Assembly (NCBI GenBank): GCA_013375355.1
Contig: JABXJV010000032.1
Span: 1 to 12,953 of the forward strand
Length of the DNA stretch: 12,953 nt
Reading direction: 5' to 3'
DNA from: Candidatus Helarchaeota archaeon
Lineage (GTDB): Archaea; Asgardarchaeota; Lokiarchaeia; Helarchaeales; JABXJV01
Shown: piece by piece, positions 6,972 through 12,953 of the stretch
How positions within the stretch are numbered: the first letter of the stretch is position 1
How the letters are laid out: each line of letters begins with the position of its first letter
Translations under genes and position numbers: made by a program
The notes under the pieces: model-generated
Told to the model about the DNA's origin: nothing
Seen by the model: only the letters and a program-made list of their open reading frames with translations
Databases searched by the model: none

Positions 6972-7733
6972 TTATATTGGACCATTTGACCATTTTTCAA
7001 TAATTGGAATTATTTGGCTAATTTTGTCTATTCTTTCATCAGGTTTAATATCAATAGTTTTAGGAGAAGGAAGTTCAAATCCTTTGTTAAAATGAATTGC
7101 TTTCATACCTAATTTTTGGGCTCCAAAGATATCACAGTATAAATCATCTCCAATGAATATAGAATTTGAAATTTCTGCATTCAAATTGGAAAGTGCTAAG
7201 TTGAATATTCCAGGTTTCGGTTTCCTAACTTTAGCGAGTGCTGAAGATATTATTGTGTCAAAATATTTAGATAATTTATTTAATTTTAGAATTTGAACGA
7301 CTCCACCATGCCATGGTGCATTTGAAACAATAGCAAGCTTAAATCCTCTCTCTTTTAATGATTTGAGAGTAGATTCTGAATCGGGATATGCTTTCCAATT
7401 TTCAGCATCCTTAGAATAAAGAACTTTTGCTGAATTATCAATAAGTTCATCAGTTATTTCCTTTGAACTTAAACCTATTTCTTTAAAAGATTCTTTCAGA
7501 ATAAATTCTATCGAATATTCATCATCCGTAATAAATGATTTTTGAAAATACTTTTTTTGATTCTCTTTGAGAACTTGCCCAAAATTAATGTTAGATATAA
7601 TATTTTCATCTATTAAGTAAGATTGTAAATATTCGATATTTTTTTTAAGGCTTAATACATATTTTTTGACTGAAAAATTTTTAAATGTTATTAAAGTGAA
7701 TCCCATATCAAATAAAATATTTTCAATTTTCAT
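6972..7733 (-). CDS. HAD-superfamily hydrolase (phosphatase-like)
   Basis: A 253-residue cytoplasmic enzyme expected to hydrolyse a small phosphorylated metabolite through an aspartyl-phosphate intermediate. HAD motif I is LFDMGFTL, with nucleophile Asp9. Motif II is LAIVSNAPW with Ser137, motif III is RKPKPGIF with Lys171, and motif IV is FIGDDLYCDIFGA with Asp196, Asp197 and Asp201. The long helical insert between motif I and motif II (about 20-120) is the C1 cap of subfamily I. The usual general acid/base Asp two residues after the nucleophile is Gly11 here, a substitution that occurs in some HAD branches and may change the chemistry. The closing stretch is GAQKLGMKAIHFNKG, typical of the family. 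ATG 7733 has a weak GAGAG site about 6-7 bases upstream. It is convergent with the 976-residue gene, with 14 bases between the stops. The substrate cannot be deduced. Confidence 0.9.
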   Translation of the reverse strand: MKIENILFDMGFTLITFKNFSVKKYVLSLKKNIEYLQSYLIDENIISNINFGQVLKENQKKYFQKSFITDDEYSIEFILKESFKEIGLSSKEITDELIDNSAKVLYSKDAENWKAYPDSESTLKSLKERGFKLAIVSNAPWHGGVVQILKLNKLSKYFDTIISSALAKVRKPKPGIFNLALSNLNAEISNSIFIGDDLYCDIFGAQKLGMKAIHFNKGFELPSPKTIDIKPDERIDKISQIIPIIEKWSNGPI

Positions 7734-7810
7734 TTTTAGCTCTCAAATTAGCTAATGTAAATTACAAAATAACTTTTACGCAATATTAATATCTTTTCTT
7801 AAACCTCTTT

Positions 7811-7971
7811 CTATTCTTATTAGAACTTATCTATTCTTATCGATAATTTATTATTTAAATAAGCAACTGTTAAAATATTTATTTCCAAAAGAGACGAATC
7901 GATTTAAAATAGGATGGGAAATTAAGTAATTTTTATATTTCACTTTTCATTGACTCCCTCCCTATTCTTAT
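7811..7971. repeat. Three copies of the 10-mer CTATTCTTAT in an intergenic region
   Basis: Exact copies at 7811-7820, 7831-7840 (20 bases apart, about two helical turns) and 7962-7971. The last one abuts the TATA-like box of the zinc-ribbon gene. All lie between the divergent HAD and zinc-ribbon genes, so they could be binding sites for a regulator. Chance is possible in AT-rich DNA. Confidence 0.4.
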
Positions 7972-7978
7972 ATATTAA
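7968..7978 (+). promoter_or_regulatory. TATA-like box of the small zinc-ribbon gene
   Basis: TTATATATTAA lies about 40 bases before the ATG at 8015. Transcription would begin near 7998-8003, giving a leader of only 12-17 bases. Confidence 0.5.
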
Positions 7979-8014
7979 TAATCTTAGAACTAATACGAGA
8001 TTATTTAGATTAGG

Positions 8015-8158
8015 ATGAAAAAAATGGCTACTTTAGGAGTTCAAAATTCATATCTACCAAAATGCAGGATTTGTGGTGGAGCAATCACTTTTTATGAATG
8101 GCGTCTCAATGGAGAAGTTTGTAGAAATTGTGAAAAATCGAAAGGAAATAAAGCTTAA
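8015..8158 (+). CDS. Small zinc-ribbon protein, 47 residues
   Basis: The frame from ATG 8015 to TAA 8156-8158 encodes a 47-residue protein with two CxxC pairs: Cys17/Cys20 (KCRICGG) and Cys36/Cys39 (VCRNCEK). A spacer of 15 residues between them includes FYEWRLNGE. This is a classic four-cysteine zinc ribbon. Such miniature proteins are common in archaea and usually bind nucleic acid or a protein partner, but a precise role cannot be given. The alternative start ATG 8024 would remove three residues (MKK). The ATG at 8015 has only a short leader after its TATA-like box, and TAGG directly before it is too close to be a good ribosome binding site, so it may be translated as leaderless or near-leaderless. 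It is divergent from the HAD gene and convergent with the acyl-CoA synthetase. Confidence 0.82.
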   Translation: MKKMATLGVQNSYLPKCRICGGAITFYEWRLNGEVCRNCEKSKGNKA

Positions 8159-8171
8159 TTAATGTAAATGC

Positions 8172-8194
8172 CTTTTCTAACAACCTTTTTCTTT
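8172..8194 (+). terminator. T-rich terminator after zinc-ribbon gene
   Basis: Pyrimidine-rich stretch with T-tracts of 4, 5 and 3 begins 14 bases after the stop codon and fits an archaeal intrinsic terminator. Confidence 0.4.
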
Positions 8195-8212
8195 AAATTA
8201 ATAATTTTATTA

Positions 8213-9823
8213 TTAAACTATTTTACGTTCTTTATCTTTCCAATGTCTTTCACGTAATATTTTTTTAAGGATCTTTCCTTGGGGGCTCATAGGTAATTTT
8301 TTAATAAAAACTATACGCTTAGGTTTTTTATAACTAGCAATATATTCTTTGCAGTGGTGAATAATTTCTTCACCAGTAAGCTCAAAACCATCCTTTTTTA
8401 CAATATATGCACAAACTGCTTCACCCCATTTTTCATCAGGAATTCCTATTACAGCACAAAGATTAACAGCTGGATGTTTATAAATTGCATTTTCAACTTC
8501 TGCAGAATAAATATTTTCTCCTCCCGACACAATCATATCCTTTGCCCTATCAACAACATACAAATATCCATTTTCATCTAATTTTCCCATGTCTCCAGTA
8601 TAAAACCAACCCTCTTTATCAATTACTGACTTAGTCTTCTCTTCTTTATTCCAATATCCTTGCATAATTCCGTCTCCACGAACCACAATTTCTCCAATTT
8701 CTCCTAGAGGAAGCTCATTACGTGATTCATCAACAATTTTAATATCAACTCCTGCTATGGGCTTTCCCGCAGATCTTAATAGATTATCGTGTTTGTCATC
8801 TCTAATTAATTCATGATCTTCTGTTGTTAGGGAAGTAACAGGTACAGCAGTCTCAGTCATTCCAAACACTTGATAAAATTCTACATTTTTAAAAACTTCA
8901 AGTGCTTTTTTCAAAGTTGTAGGATCTATTGCAGCTGCGCCATAAAAAACGGTTTGTAAACTGCTAATATCATATTTAGGGTCGTATGCCTCAAGCATTC
9001 TTATTAACATAGTTGGTACAAGTTCTAAATTTGTCACTTTTTCCTTTTCTATTATTTCATAAGTTTTAATTGGATCAAATCTTTTATGAGTAACCATTGT
9101 TGTAGCCCCATACATGGCAACAATAACAGTAAACATAGCAGCAGCATGAAAAATAGGAAGATCTGTCATAAAAACTCCCTCTTGTTTCTCCATTCTCTCG
9201 ACTTGCCTTAACCTCTTCTCTTCAGTATAATTCTTAACATCAGCAAGCATTTTACCTCCACTTGCTGCCATTGTAGAAGTGAGATTTTTATGTGAAAGCA
9301 TTACACCTTTCGGAAAACCTGTAGTTCCTCCTGTGTACATTAAAAATAGAGTGTTTTTATTACTAAGTTTAATCCTTTTACCATTTAAGTCATGTGGCCC
9401 TTCTTTAGAATATGAAGTAATAATTTTTTGAAAATCAGCAGGAGATACAAAATATTTTATGCTTTTACAATTACTTTCAAGGTATTCAATGATATCCTCA
9501 TATTCCTCTCCATAAATTAACATTTTTGGAGTGCAATCGTTAAGACAATAAACCAATTCATCTTTTGACATTTTATAATTTAATGGTACGACAATGGCTC
9601 CCATTCGTGGAACTCCAAAGTAAGACACAATAATTTCTAATCCATTGCGTAATAATAGTGCAACTCTATCCCCTATTTCGAATTTCATTTGAACTAAACC
9701 ATTAGCTAAAGAGTTGCAGAATTGATATAATTGTTGAAATGTGTATCTACCAGAATCTGTAATAAGTCCAATTTTTTCTGGTTCAGCACGTGCTGCGTAT
9801 TTGACTAAATCTGAAATTTTCAA
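8213..9823 (-). CDS. AMP-forming acyl-CoA synthetase / long-chain fatty acid-CoA ligase family
   Basis: Complete 536-residue adenylate-forming enzyme that turns a carboxylic acid, ATP and CoA into acyl-CoA, AMP and PPi in the cytoplasm. Core motifs are intact. The P-loop is MYTGGTTGFPKGVMLSH at 162-178, the adenine-contact motif is FGMTET at 320-325, YTGD with Asp411 binds the ribose, and the hinge is DRAKDMIVSGGENI near 425-438. PMSPQGKILKK carries catalytic Lys517. Length and the GGENIYSAEVE hinge fit medium/long-chain acyl-CoA ligases; the exact acid is not predictable. A 30-residue charged insert after the P-loop (about 190-216, EEKRLRQVERMEKQEG) replaces a normally shorter loop. The start is TTG 9823: a GAGGG ribosome binding site lies 7 bases upstream, an in-frame TAA is further upstream and no ATG is nearby. 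It probably has its own promoter. It may work in beta-oxidation or lipid synthesis with the partial FATP-type gene at 1-761. Confidence 0.95.
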   Translation of the reverse strand: MKISDLVKYAARAEPEKIGLITDSGRYTFQQLYQFCNSLANGLVQMKFEIGDRVALLLRNGLEIIVSYFGVPRMGAIVVPLNYKMSKDELVYCLNDCTPKMLIYGEEYEDIIEYLESNCKSIKYFVSPADFQKIITSYSKEGPHDLNGKRIKLSNKNTLFLMYTGGTTGFPKGVMLSHKNLTSTMAASGGKMLADVKNYTEEKRLRQVERMEKQEGVFMTDLPIFHAAAMFTVIVAMYGATTMVTHKRFDPIKTYEIIEKEKVTNLELVPTMLIRMLEAYDPKYDISSLQTVFYGAAAIDPTTLKKALEVFKNVEFYQVFGMTETAVPVTSLTTEDHELIRDDKHDNLLRSAGKPIAGVDIKIVDESRNELPLGEIGEIVVRGDGIMQGYWNKEEKTKSVIDKEGWFYTGDMGKLDENGYLYVVDRAKDMIVSGGENIYSAEVENAIYKHPAVNLCAVIGIPDEKWGEAVCAYIVKKDGFELTGEEIIHHCKEYIASYKKPKRIVFIKKLPMSPQGKILKKILRERHWKDKERKIV

Positions 9824-9855
9824 TAGAAGACCCTCAATTACTTTTAATTATTACA

Positions 9856-9870
9856 ATTTATATTATATGA
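9856..9870 (-). promoter_or_regulatory. TATA-like box of the acyl-CoA synthetase gene
   Basis: On the minus strand this reads TATAATATAAAT. It lies about 35-45 bases before the TTG start, so the transcript would begin near 9838 and include the GAGGG ribosome binding site. This supports transcription separate from the gene upstream. Confidence 0.45.
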
Positions 9871-9879
9871 CTACTAAAA

Positions 9880-9910
9880 TTATTAAAAATATTATTAAAA
9901 TTTCACTAAA
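9880..9910 (-). terminator. T-rich terminator after the longin-TrmB gene
   Basis: On the minus strand this shows two runs of five T separated by AATAATA, 15-45 bases after the stop at 9924. It fits an archaeal T-rich terminator. Confidence 0.35.
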
Positions 9911-9923
9911 TTAATCTGAAATA

Positions 9924-11480
9924 TTACTCTTCGATTTTCCAAAACTTTTTTTTCTTCTCTGCCTTTTCTTTTTCCACTTCATCAACTTTTTGAAATCCCT
10001 TTGTCAAGTCTTGAAATACTTTTTTGGGTTTTGGAGTTGAAGGCGAAGCAAATTTAGGAGTTTGATATCCTATTTCTTTAATGGGCTTAGGTTCTATTTT
10101 ATCAACTTCAGTAATAACTTCCTTAGATTCTACTGGTTCAACTCTCTCAAATTCTTTCTTTTCAATTTCTTTGAATTGGGAGACAGCATATGATTCTACT
10201 AATTCATTCAAAATAAAAGGTTTTCCTTGGATCCATGCTGTTTCTAAAGTGGGAGCAAACATTTGAACTTGTTCTTTGACATCTGAAGCAACTGCCGCAA
10301 CATCTCCATCTTTAGTAGCTGAACCTAGTATAATTTCTTCTTGATCTCGATTAATTCCCCACAAATTTTGCTCATTATATAATCTAAAGTTTATATTATA
10401 TGGACTTAATTCATTAGCAATTTTCAAATGATTCGGATTTTTGAAATCTAAATAAGTTGCGAGTCTAATAGATATTTTTTGAGGTAAATTTCTTATTATT
10501 GATAAATTAACATTTTCAATAGTAGGAGCCACAATATAAATTCGTGTTTTCGCTTTCCACATAATTTCAGTGATTTCAGATATAATTGCTTCGGGACCAT
10601 CAATAAACCATAAATTTTTGAATTTAAATGTGATTTTACTTTTAGAACCTTCAAATAGTGCCTCCATTGTTGTCAGTGATTTCTTTATTTGAGTTTCTAG
10701 TTCCGAAAGAGAAGTGAGATAATTTTTATTCAATTCATTAATGTCATTAGTTGAATTGGGAATTGATTCTTTAATAGATTGAATAAATGGAATGAAGGTG
10801 TTTAACTGATTCAATAAAGCTCTGTAAGGTGGAAGAGCTTGATAGACTAATTTTTTTCCAGGAATAGTCTTAATTAATCCTTTTTCATTTAATTTCTTCA
10901 TAATATCTGTTGTTCGTTCACGATCAATTTGAAGAAGTATGGCAATCTCACCAACTCCGACTGGGCCTTTATTTACCATATGAAAATAGGCATCGGTTTC
11001 TTCTATATCTAAACCATATTCTAGTAAAATTTGTCGTGAACTAGATTCATATTTTGCGATATCATTAATTTCGTTATATAATTCAGTACAAACAACATCA
11101 GAAGAAGCCCCCTCTCTAATCTGTTGCCCTTTTTCGCTCAATAGATCCTTCAATTTTGCAATATTATGGTATAAGAAAGAAGAATCAGTTTCGTGAATTA
11201 ATATCGTAAGAGATGCAAACAATGATCCCCCTCTTTCAGTTGCTGCTGTAACTTTATAAAAATAAACTAGACCCTCTGCTTTAATATTAGAAAAAGGCAA
11301 TACTGAAATTGCTTCTTTTGCCTCATCAGATTCTCCTGCCATTGTGGAAATTGCTTTAATTGATATTGTTGTTGATATCGACGGATCTAGGTCTTGAGGA
11401 ATTACAAATTCGGGTTCTGGTCCTTTTGTTGTAAATTTAGACGCAATTATTCCCATGACTGGTGAAGTCTTTTCTTTCAA
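9924..11480 (-). CDS. Longin-like domain fused to TrmB-family transcription regulator
   Basis: A 518-residue cytoplasmic protein in four parts. Residues 8-115 (MGIIASKFTTKGPEPEFVIP, later EGLVYFYKV, SLFASLTILIHE, FLYHNIAKLKDLLSEKG) follow the strand/helix order and 'GP' start of longin/roadblock-like domains found in Asgard proteins. Residues 148-228 are a TrmB-type winged helix: LLEYGLDIEETDAYFHMV, then the HTH GEIAILLQIDRERTTDIMKKL, the wing GLIKTIPGKKLVYQA, and the family's LPPYRALL. A coiled linker follows. Residues 285-425 match the TrmB effector/PLD-like domain (LWFIDGPEAIISEITEIMWKAKTRIYIVAP). The tail 440-518 is charged, Pro/Lys-rich and likely disordered. TTG 11480 has a GGAG site 5 bases upstream; ATG 11456 would lose 8 residues and has no such site. 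It is divergent from the TRAPP-like operon and may regulate it or itself. The longin assignment is inference; the TrmB part is firmer. Confidence 0.85.
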   Translation of the reverse strand: MKEKTSPVMGIIASKFTTKGPEPEFVIPQDLDPSISTTISIKAISTMAGESDEAKEAISVLPFSNIKAEGLVYFYKVTAATERGGSLFASLTILIHETDSSFLYHNIAKLKDLLSEKGQQIREGASSDVVCTELYNEINDIAKYESSSRQILLEYGLDIEETDAYFHMVNKGPVGVGEIAILLQIDRERTTDIMKKLNEKGLIKTIPGKKLVYQALPPYRALLNQLNTFIPFIQSIKESIPNSTNDINELNKNYLTSLSELETQIKKSLTTMEALFEGSKSKITFKFKNLWFIDGPEAIISEITEIMWKAKTRIYIVAPTIENVNLSIIRNLPQKISIRLATYLDFKNPNHLKIANELSPYNINFRLYNEQNLWGINRDQEEIILGSATKDGDVAAVASDVKEQVQMFAPTLETAWIQGKPFILNELVESYAVSQFKEIEKKEFERVEPVESKEVITEVDKIEPKPIKEIGYQTPKFASPSTPKPKKVFQDLTKGFQKVDEVEKEKAEKKKKFWKIEE

Positions 11481-11559
11481 TATGACTCCAAACTAAAAAC
11501 TTAATTTTAAATTCTAAAACATTAATATTATTCTGCTGTTGCTTTCTTTTAAACCTTTC

Positions 11560-11585
11560 AATTTCAATTTCTTCAAATTGAAATT
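11560..11585. promoter_or_regulatory. Perfect palindrome in the divergent promoter region (candidate operator)
   Basis: Arms AATTTCAATTT (11560-11570) and AAATTGAAATT (11575-11585) are exact reverse complements around a 4-base CTTC centre. The site lies 80-105 bases before the longin-TrmB start and about 140-160 before the TRAPP-like operon. TrmB-family proteins bind palindromic promoter sites, so this is a candidate site for the adjacent regulator. It could instead form a hairpin in a transcript. Confidence 0.5.
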
Positions 11586-11659
11586 ATAAATATATTAAAA
11601 ATTTCCAATTATATCCCAAACGTTATGTTTACCTTTGGTTAAGAAATATATCAAGGATT

Positions 11660-11700
11660 AATTTATATACCTATTAAAACAAAATACTATAATATTATAT
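11660..11700 (+). promoter_or_regulatory. TATA-like elements upstream of the TRAPP-like operon
   Basis: Two candidates are seen: TTTATATA at 11662-11669 and ATAATATTATAT near 11690-11700. The first would give a leader of about 30 bases carrying the GGATGAT ribosome binding site. The second would place the transcript start at or next to TTG 11723. Confidence 0.4.
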
Positions 11701-11722
11701 TCACTTTATGGGATGATAATTC

Positions 11723-12280
11723 TTGACTCTATTTTTGGATAAAATGAGAGGCACTCCCGACGACCTCTATGGTAGAAAAGTATTACATCTAGTTGCTCAA
11801 ATGGCTTATCCAGCTGTTGTTGGATTTTTAGCGGAACAATGCGGTATCGAAGATGCGAAAATTCATTTAAGAGATATTGGAAGTAAAGTTAGTAAAAGAT
11901 TAATGAAAGTCTACAAACCAAAGAAAAAAAAGCTAATTCCATTGATTAAAGAATTTTTCATGATGCTATGGGAAGATAAGAAGATAAAAGTAAAAACACT
12001 TGAAAAGGATAAATCAAAGCGACCAATAAAATTAAGAATTATTGATGGAAATTGCGGTTTATGTCCAAAAGAAGAAGAGTTAGAACCTATTGAGGGTCTT
12101 AATTTTTGTATTCCTATATCTGGATTCCTTGAGGCAATGTTTAATGAATTGGTCGAAATAAATCATCCATTAGGAATAAAGAGGATCATAGGTTCTAGTA
12201 TAGAATTTAAAGCTAATACAATTATTTCTCGAGGACCTGATAGTAAAAAATGCATCCATGAAATAGAAATTTCTTATTAA
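11723..12280 (+). CDS. TRAPP (Bet3/V4R-fold)-like protein, first gene of a pair
   Basis: A 185-residue protein whose layout fits the Bet3/V4R fold, a family that includes TRAPP tethering-complex subunits and hydrophobic-ligand-binding 4-vinyl-reductase-like domains. Helices come first (GRKVLHLVAQMAYPAVVGFLAEQ, RDIGSKVSKRLMKVY, LIPLIKEFFMMLWEDKKIKV). Next is a strand with a Cys pair (LRIIDGNCGLCP, Cys111/Cys114). Then comes the hallmark late segment FCIPISGFLEAMFNELVEI (Cys129), followed by IIGSSIEFKANTII and a final KCIHEIEI (Cys177). The V4R family also places Cys near these points. TTG 11723 is supported by a GGATGAT site 5 bases upstream; ATG 11744 would remove 7 residues and remains possible. 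Only 10 bases separate it from the next gene, so the two are one operon and perhaps a heterodimer. Metal or lipid binding through the cysteines is possible but not shown. Confidence 0.82.
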   Translation: MTLFLDKMRGTPDDLYGRKVLHLVAQMAYPAVVGFLAEQCGIEDAKIHLRDIGSKVSKRLMKVYKPKKKKLIPLIKEFFMMLWEDKKIKVKTLEKDKSKRPIKLRIIDGNCGLCPKEEELEPIEGLNFCIPISGFLEAMFNELVEINHPLGIKRIIGSSIEFKANTIISRGPDSKKCIHEIEISY

Positions 12281-12290
12281 GGTGTAGTTT

Positions 12291-12929
12291 ATGCCACGAA
12301 AAAAGATTGGTTGGTTTAGAAAAAAACTCGGAAATGTCGGAAAAAAACTTATGAGATGGAGATATAGAAAAATGGACTTATATCTCCTTTCTTTAATGGA
12401 ATTGGTGGTATTACAAAAATATGCTGAAATTTTAGGAGATCAAGGTTCTGCTTTTGATGAATTTACTAGTCAATTCACCCAAGGGGCTTACGATATTTTT
12501 TATAGTGTAATGGATCTTGTTAAGATCTTCTTCTCCAAAGATTTACAGGACTTATTATATGTTTGGGACCTTGCAATGTATTTAATTTTGGGAAAGGAGC
12601 ATAGAGAGTATTTTGATGTCCCCAAATTCATCCCTGCCGAAGAAACTGAAGAAGGAGTTCCTAAAATTGTTGCAAGAATAAAGAAATGTGTTGTTTGTGC
12701 TTCAGTAAAGGAAGGAGATATTAAGCTTGATGAACTAGGTCATAGAGGATATGCTGAAATATTGGGCAATGCTTTAACAGCATTAGTTCAAATGGTGCAA
12801 GATTCCGTAGAAAATGATTATAAAGTAGTCCTGAAAGAGACGAGATGCTTTTTGAGGGGAGATAATTACGGAGAGCAGACTTTATTCTTTTATCCTAAAG
12901 AAGAGGAAACAGAAGAAACATTAGAGTAA
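12291..12929 (+). CDS. TRAPP (Bet3/V4R-fold)-like protein, second gene of the pair
   Basis: A 212-residue paralogue-like partner of the preceding gene. The N-terminal 28 residues are strongly basic with aromatic residues (begins MPRKKIGWFRKKLG), suited to binding acidic lipid head groups or nucleic acid. Helices follow (LYLLSLMELVVLQKYAEILG, AYDIFYSVMDLVKIFF, LLYVWDLAMYLILGKEH). The second half parallels its neighbour: a strand with CxxC (IVARIKKCVVCAS, Cys133/Cys136), the long helix GYAEILGNALTALVQMVQDSV, a strand with Cys186 (VVLKETRCFLRG) and a final strand (QTLFFYP), then an acidic tail. The order matches the Bet3/V4R fold, though identity to the neighbour is low. ATG 12291 has a GGTG ribosome binding site at 12281-12284, directly after the upstream TAA, indicating coupled expression. 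A heterodimer with the first protein, as in eukaryotic TRAPP, is inferred. Confidence 0.82.
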   Translation: MPRKKIGWFRKKLGNVGKKLMRWRYRKMDLYLLSLMELVVLQKYAEILGDQGSAFDEFTSQFTQGAYDIFYSVMDLVKIFFSKDLQDLLYVWDLAMYLILGKEHREYFDVPKFIPAEETEEGVPKIVARIKKCVVCASVKEGDIKLDELGHRGYAEILGNALTALVQMVQDSVENDYKVVLKETRCFLRGDNYGEQTLFFYPKEEETEETLE

Positions 12930-12953
12930 ATTTTTTCTCTTTTTCAAATTTTA
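12930..12953 (+). terminator. T-rich terminator after the TRAPP-like operon
   Basis: T-tracts of 6, 5 and 4 directly follow the stop codon, up to the window edge. Confidence 0.45.

Noticed and set aside
8354..8581. 75-codon plus-strand frame inside the acyl-CoA synthetase
   Set aside because: Composition is unlike a real protein and the opposite strand encodes conserved A7/A8 motifs.
10081..10266. 61-codon plus-strand frame inside the longin-TrmB gene
   Set aside because: It lies opposite the low-complexity tail and has no start signals.
1..12953. tRNA, rRNA, CRISPR array or insertion sequence
   Set aside because: I looked for cloverleaf-like GC-rich stretches, regularly spaced short repeats and transposase motifs and saw none. 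The only regular repeats are inside coding regions.

Overview
The window most likely comes from an Asgard archaeon (Lokiarchaeia or a near relative). This is inferred from gene content, not from a marker gene. The evidence is: very low GC outside one gene; archaeal TATA-like boxes and T-rich terminators; GGTG/GAGG-type ribosome binding sites with several TTG starts; a glyco-rich surface protein with an Ig-like domain and C-terminal membrane anchor of the kind common in Asgard genomes; a TrmB-type winged helix; and, at the right end, two small proteins that look like TRAPP (Bet3/V4R-fold) subunits. No rRNA, tRNA, CRISPR array or complete insertion sequence was seen.

Layout. 1-761 (-): N-terminal third of a FATP/FadD6-type acyl-CoA synthetase, cut by the window edge. 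762-1365: gene-poor, with a possible pair of overlapping mini-ORFs and one decayed-looking coding remnant. 1366-3258 (+): secreted seven-repeat beta-propeller protein with a membrane anchor; its repeat DNA is strikingly GC-rich. 3381-3692 (-): small orphan protein. 4027-6957 (+): 976-residue protein made of a perfect-register tandem duplication of a 307-residue unit with a glutamine-amidotransferase/GIFT-like look, followed by a 200-residue coiled coil and a short duplicated tail motif. 6972-7733 (-): HAD-family phosphatase. 8015-8158 (+): 47-residue zinc-ribbon protein. 8213-9823 (-): complete AMP-forming acyl-CoA synthetase. 9924-11480 (-): longin-like domain fused to a TrmB-type regulator. 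11723-12280 and 12291-12929 (+): two-gene operon of TRAPP-like proteins, divergent from the longin-TrmB gene.

The most interesting part is 9924-12929. In eukaryotes the TRAPP core is built from Bet3-family subunits plus longin-fold subunits. Here two Bet3/V4R-like genes form an operon back to back with a gene whose N-terminus looks longin-like and whose middle is a DNA-binding/sensor module, and the shared promoter region carries an 11-bp perfect palindrome. A linked trafficking-type or ligand-sensing module is an inference; the fold assignments rest on pattern recognition and need profile or structure searches. The two acyl-CoA synthetases indicate fatty-acid activation, a known trait of Asgard archaea.
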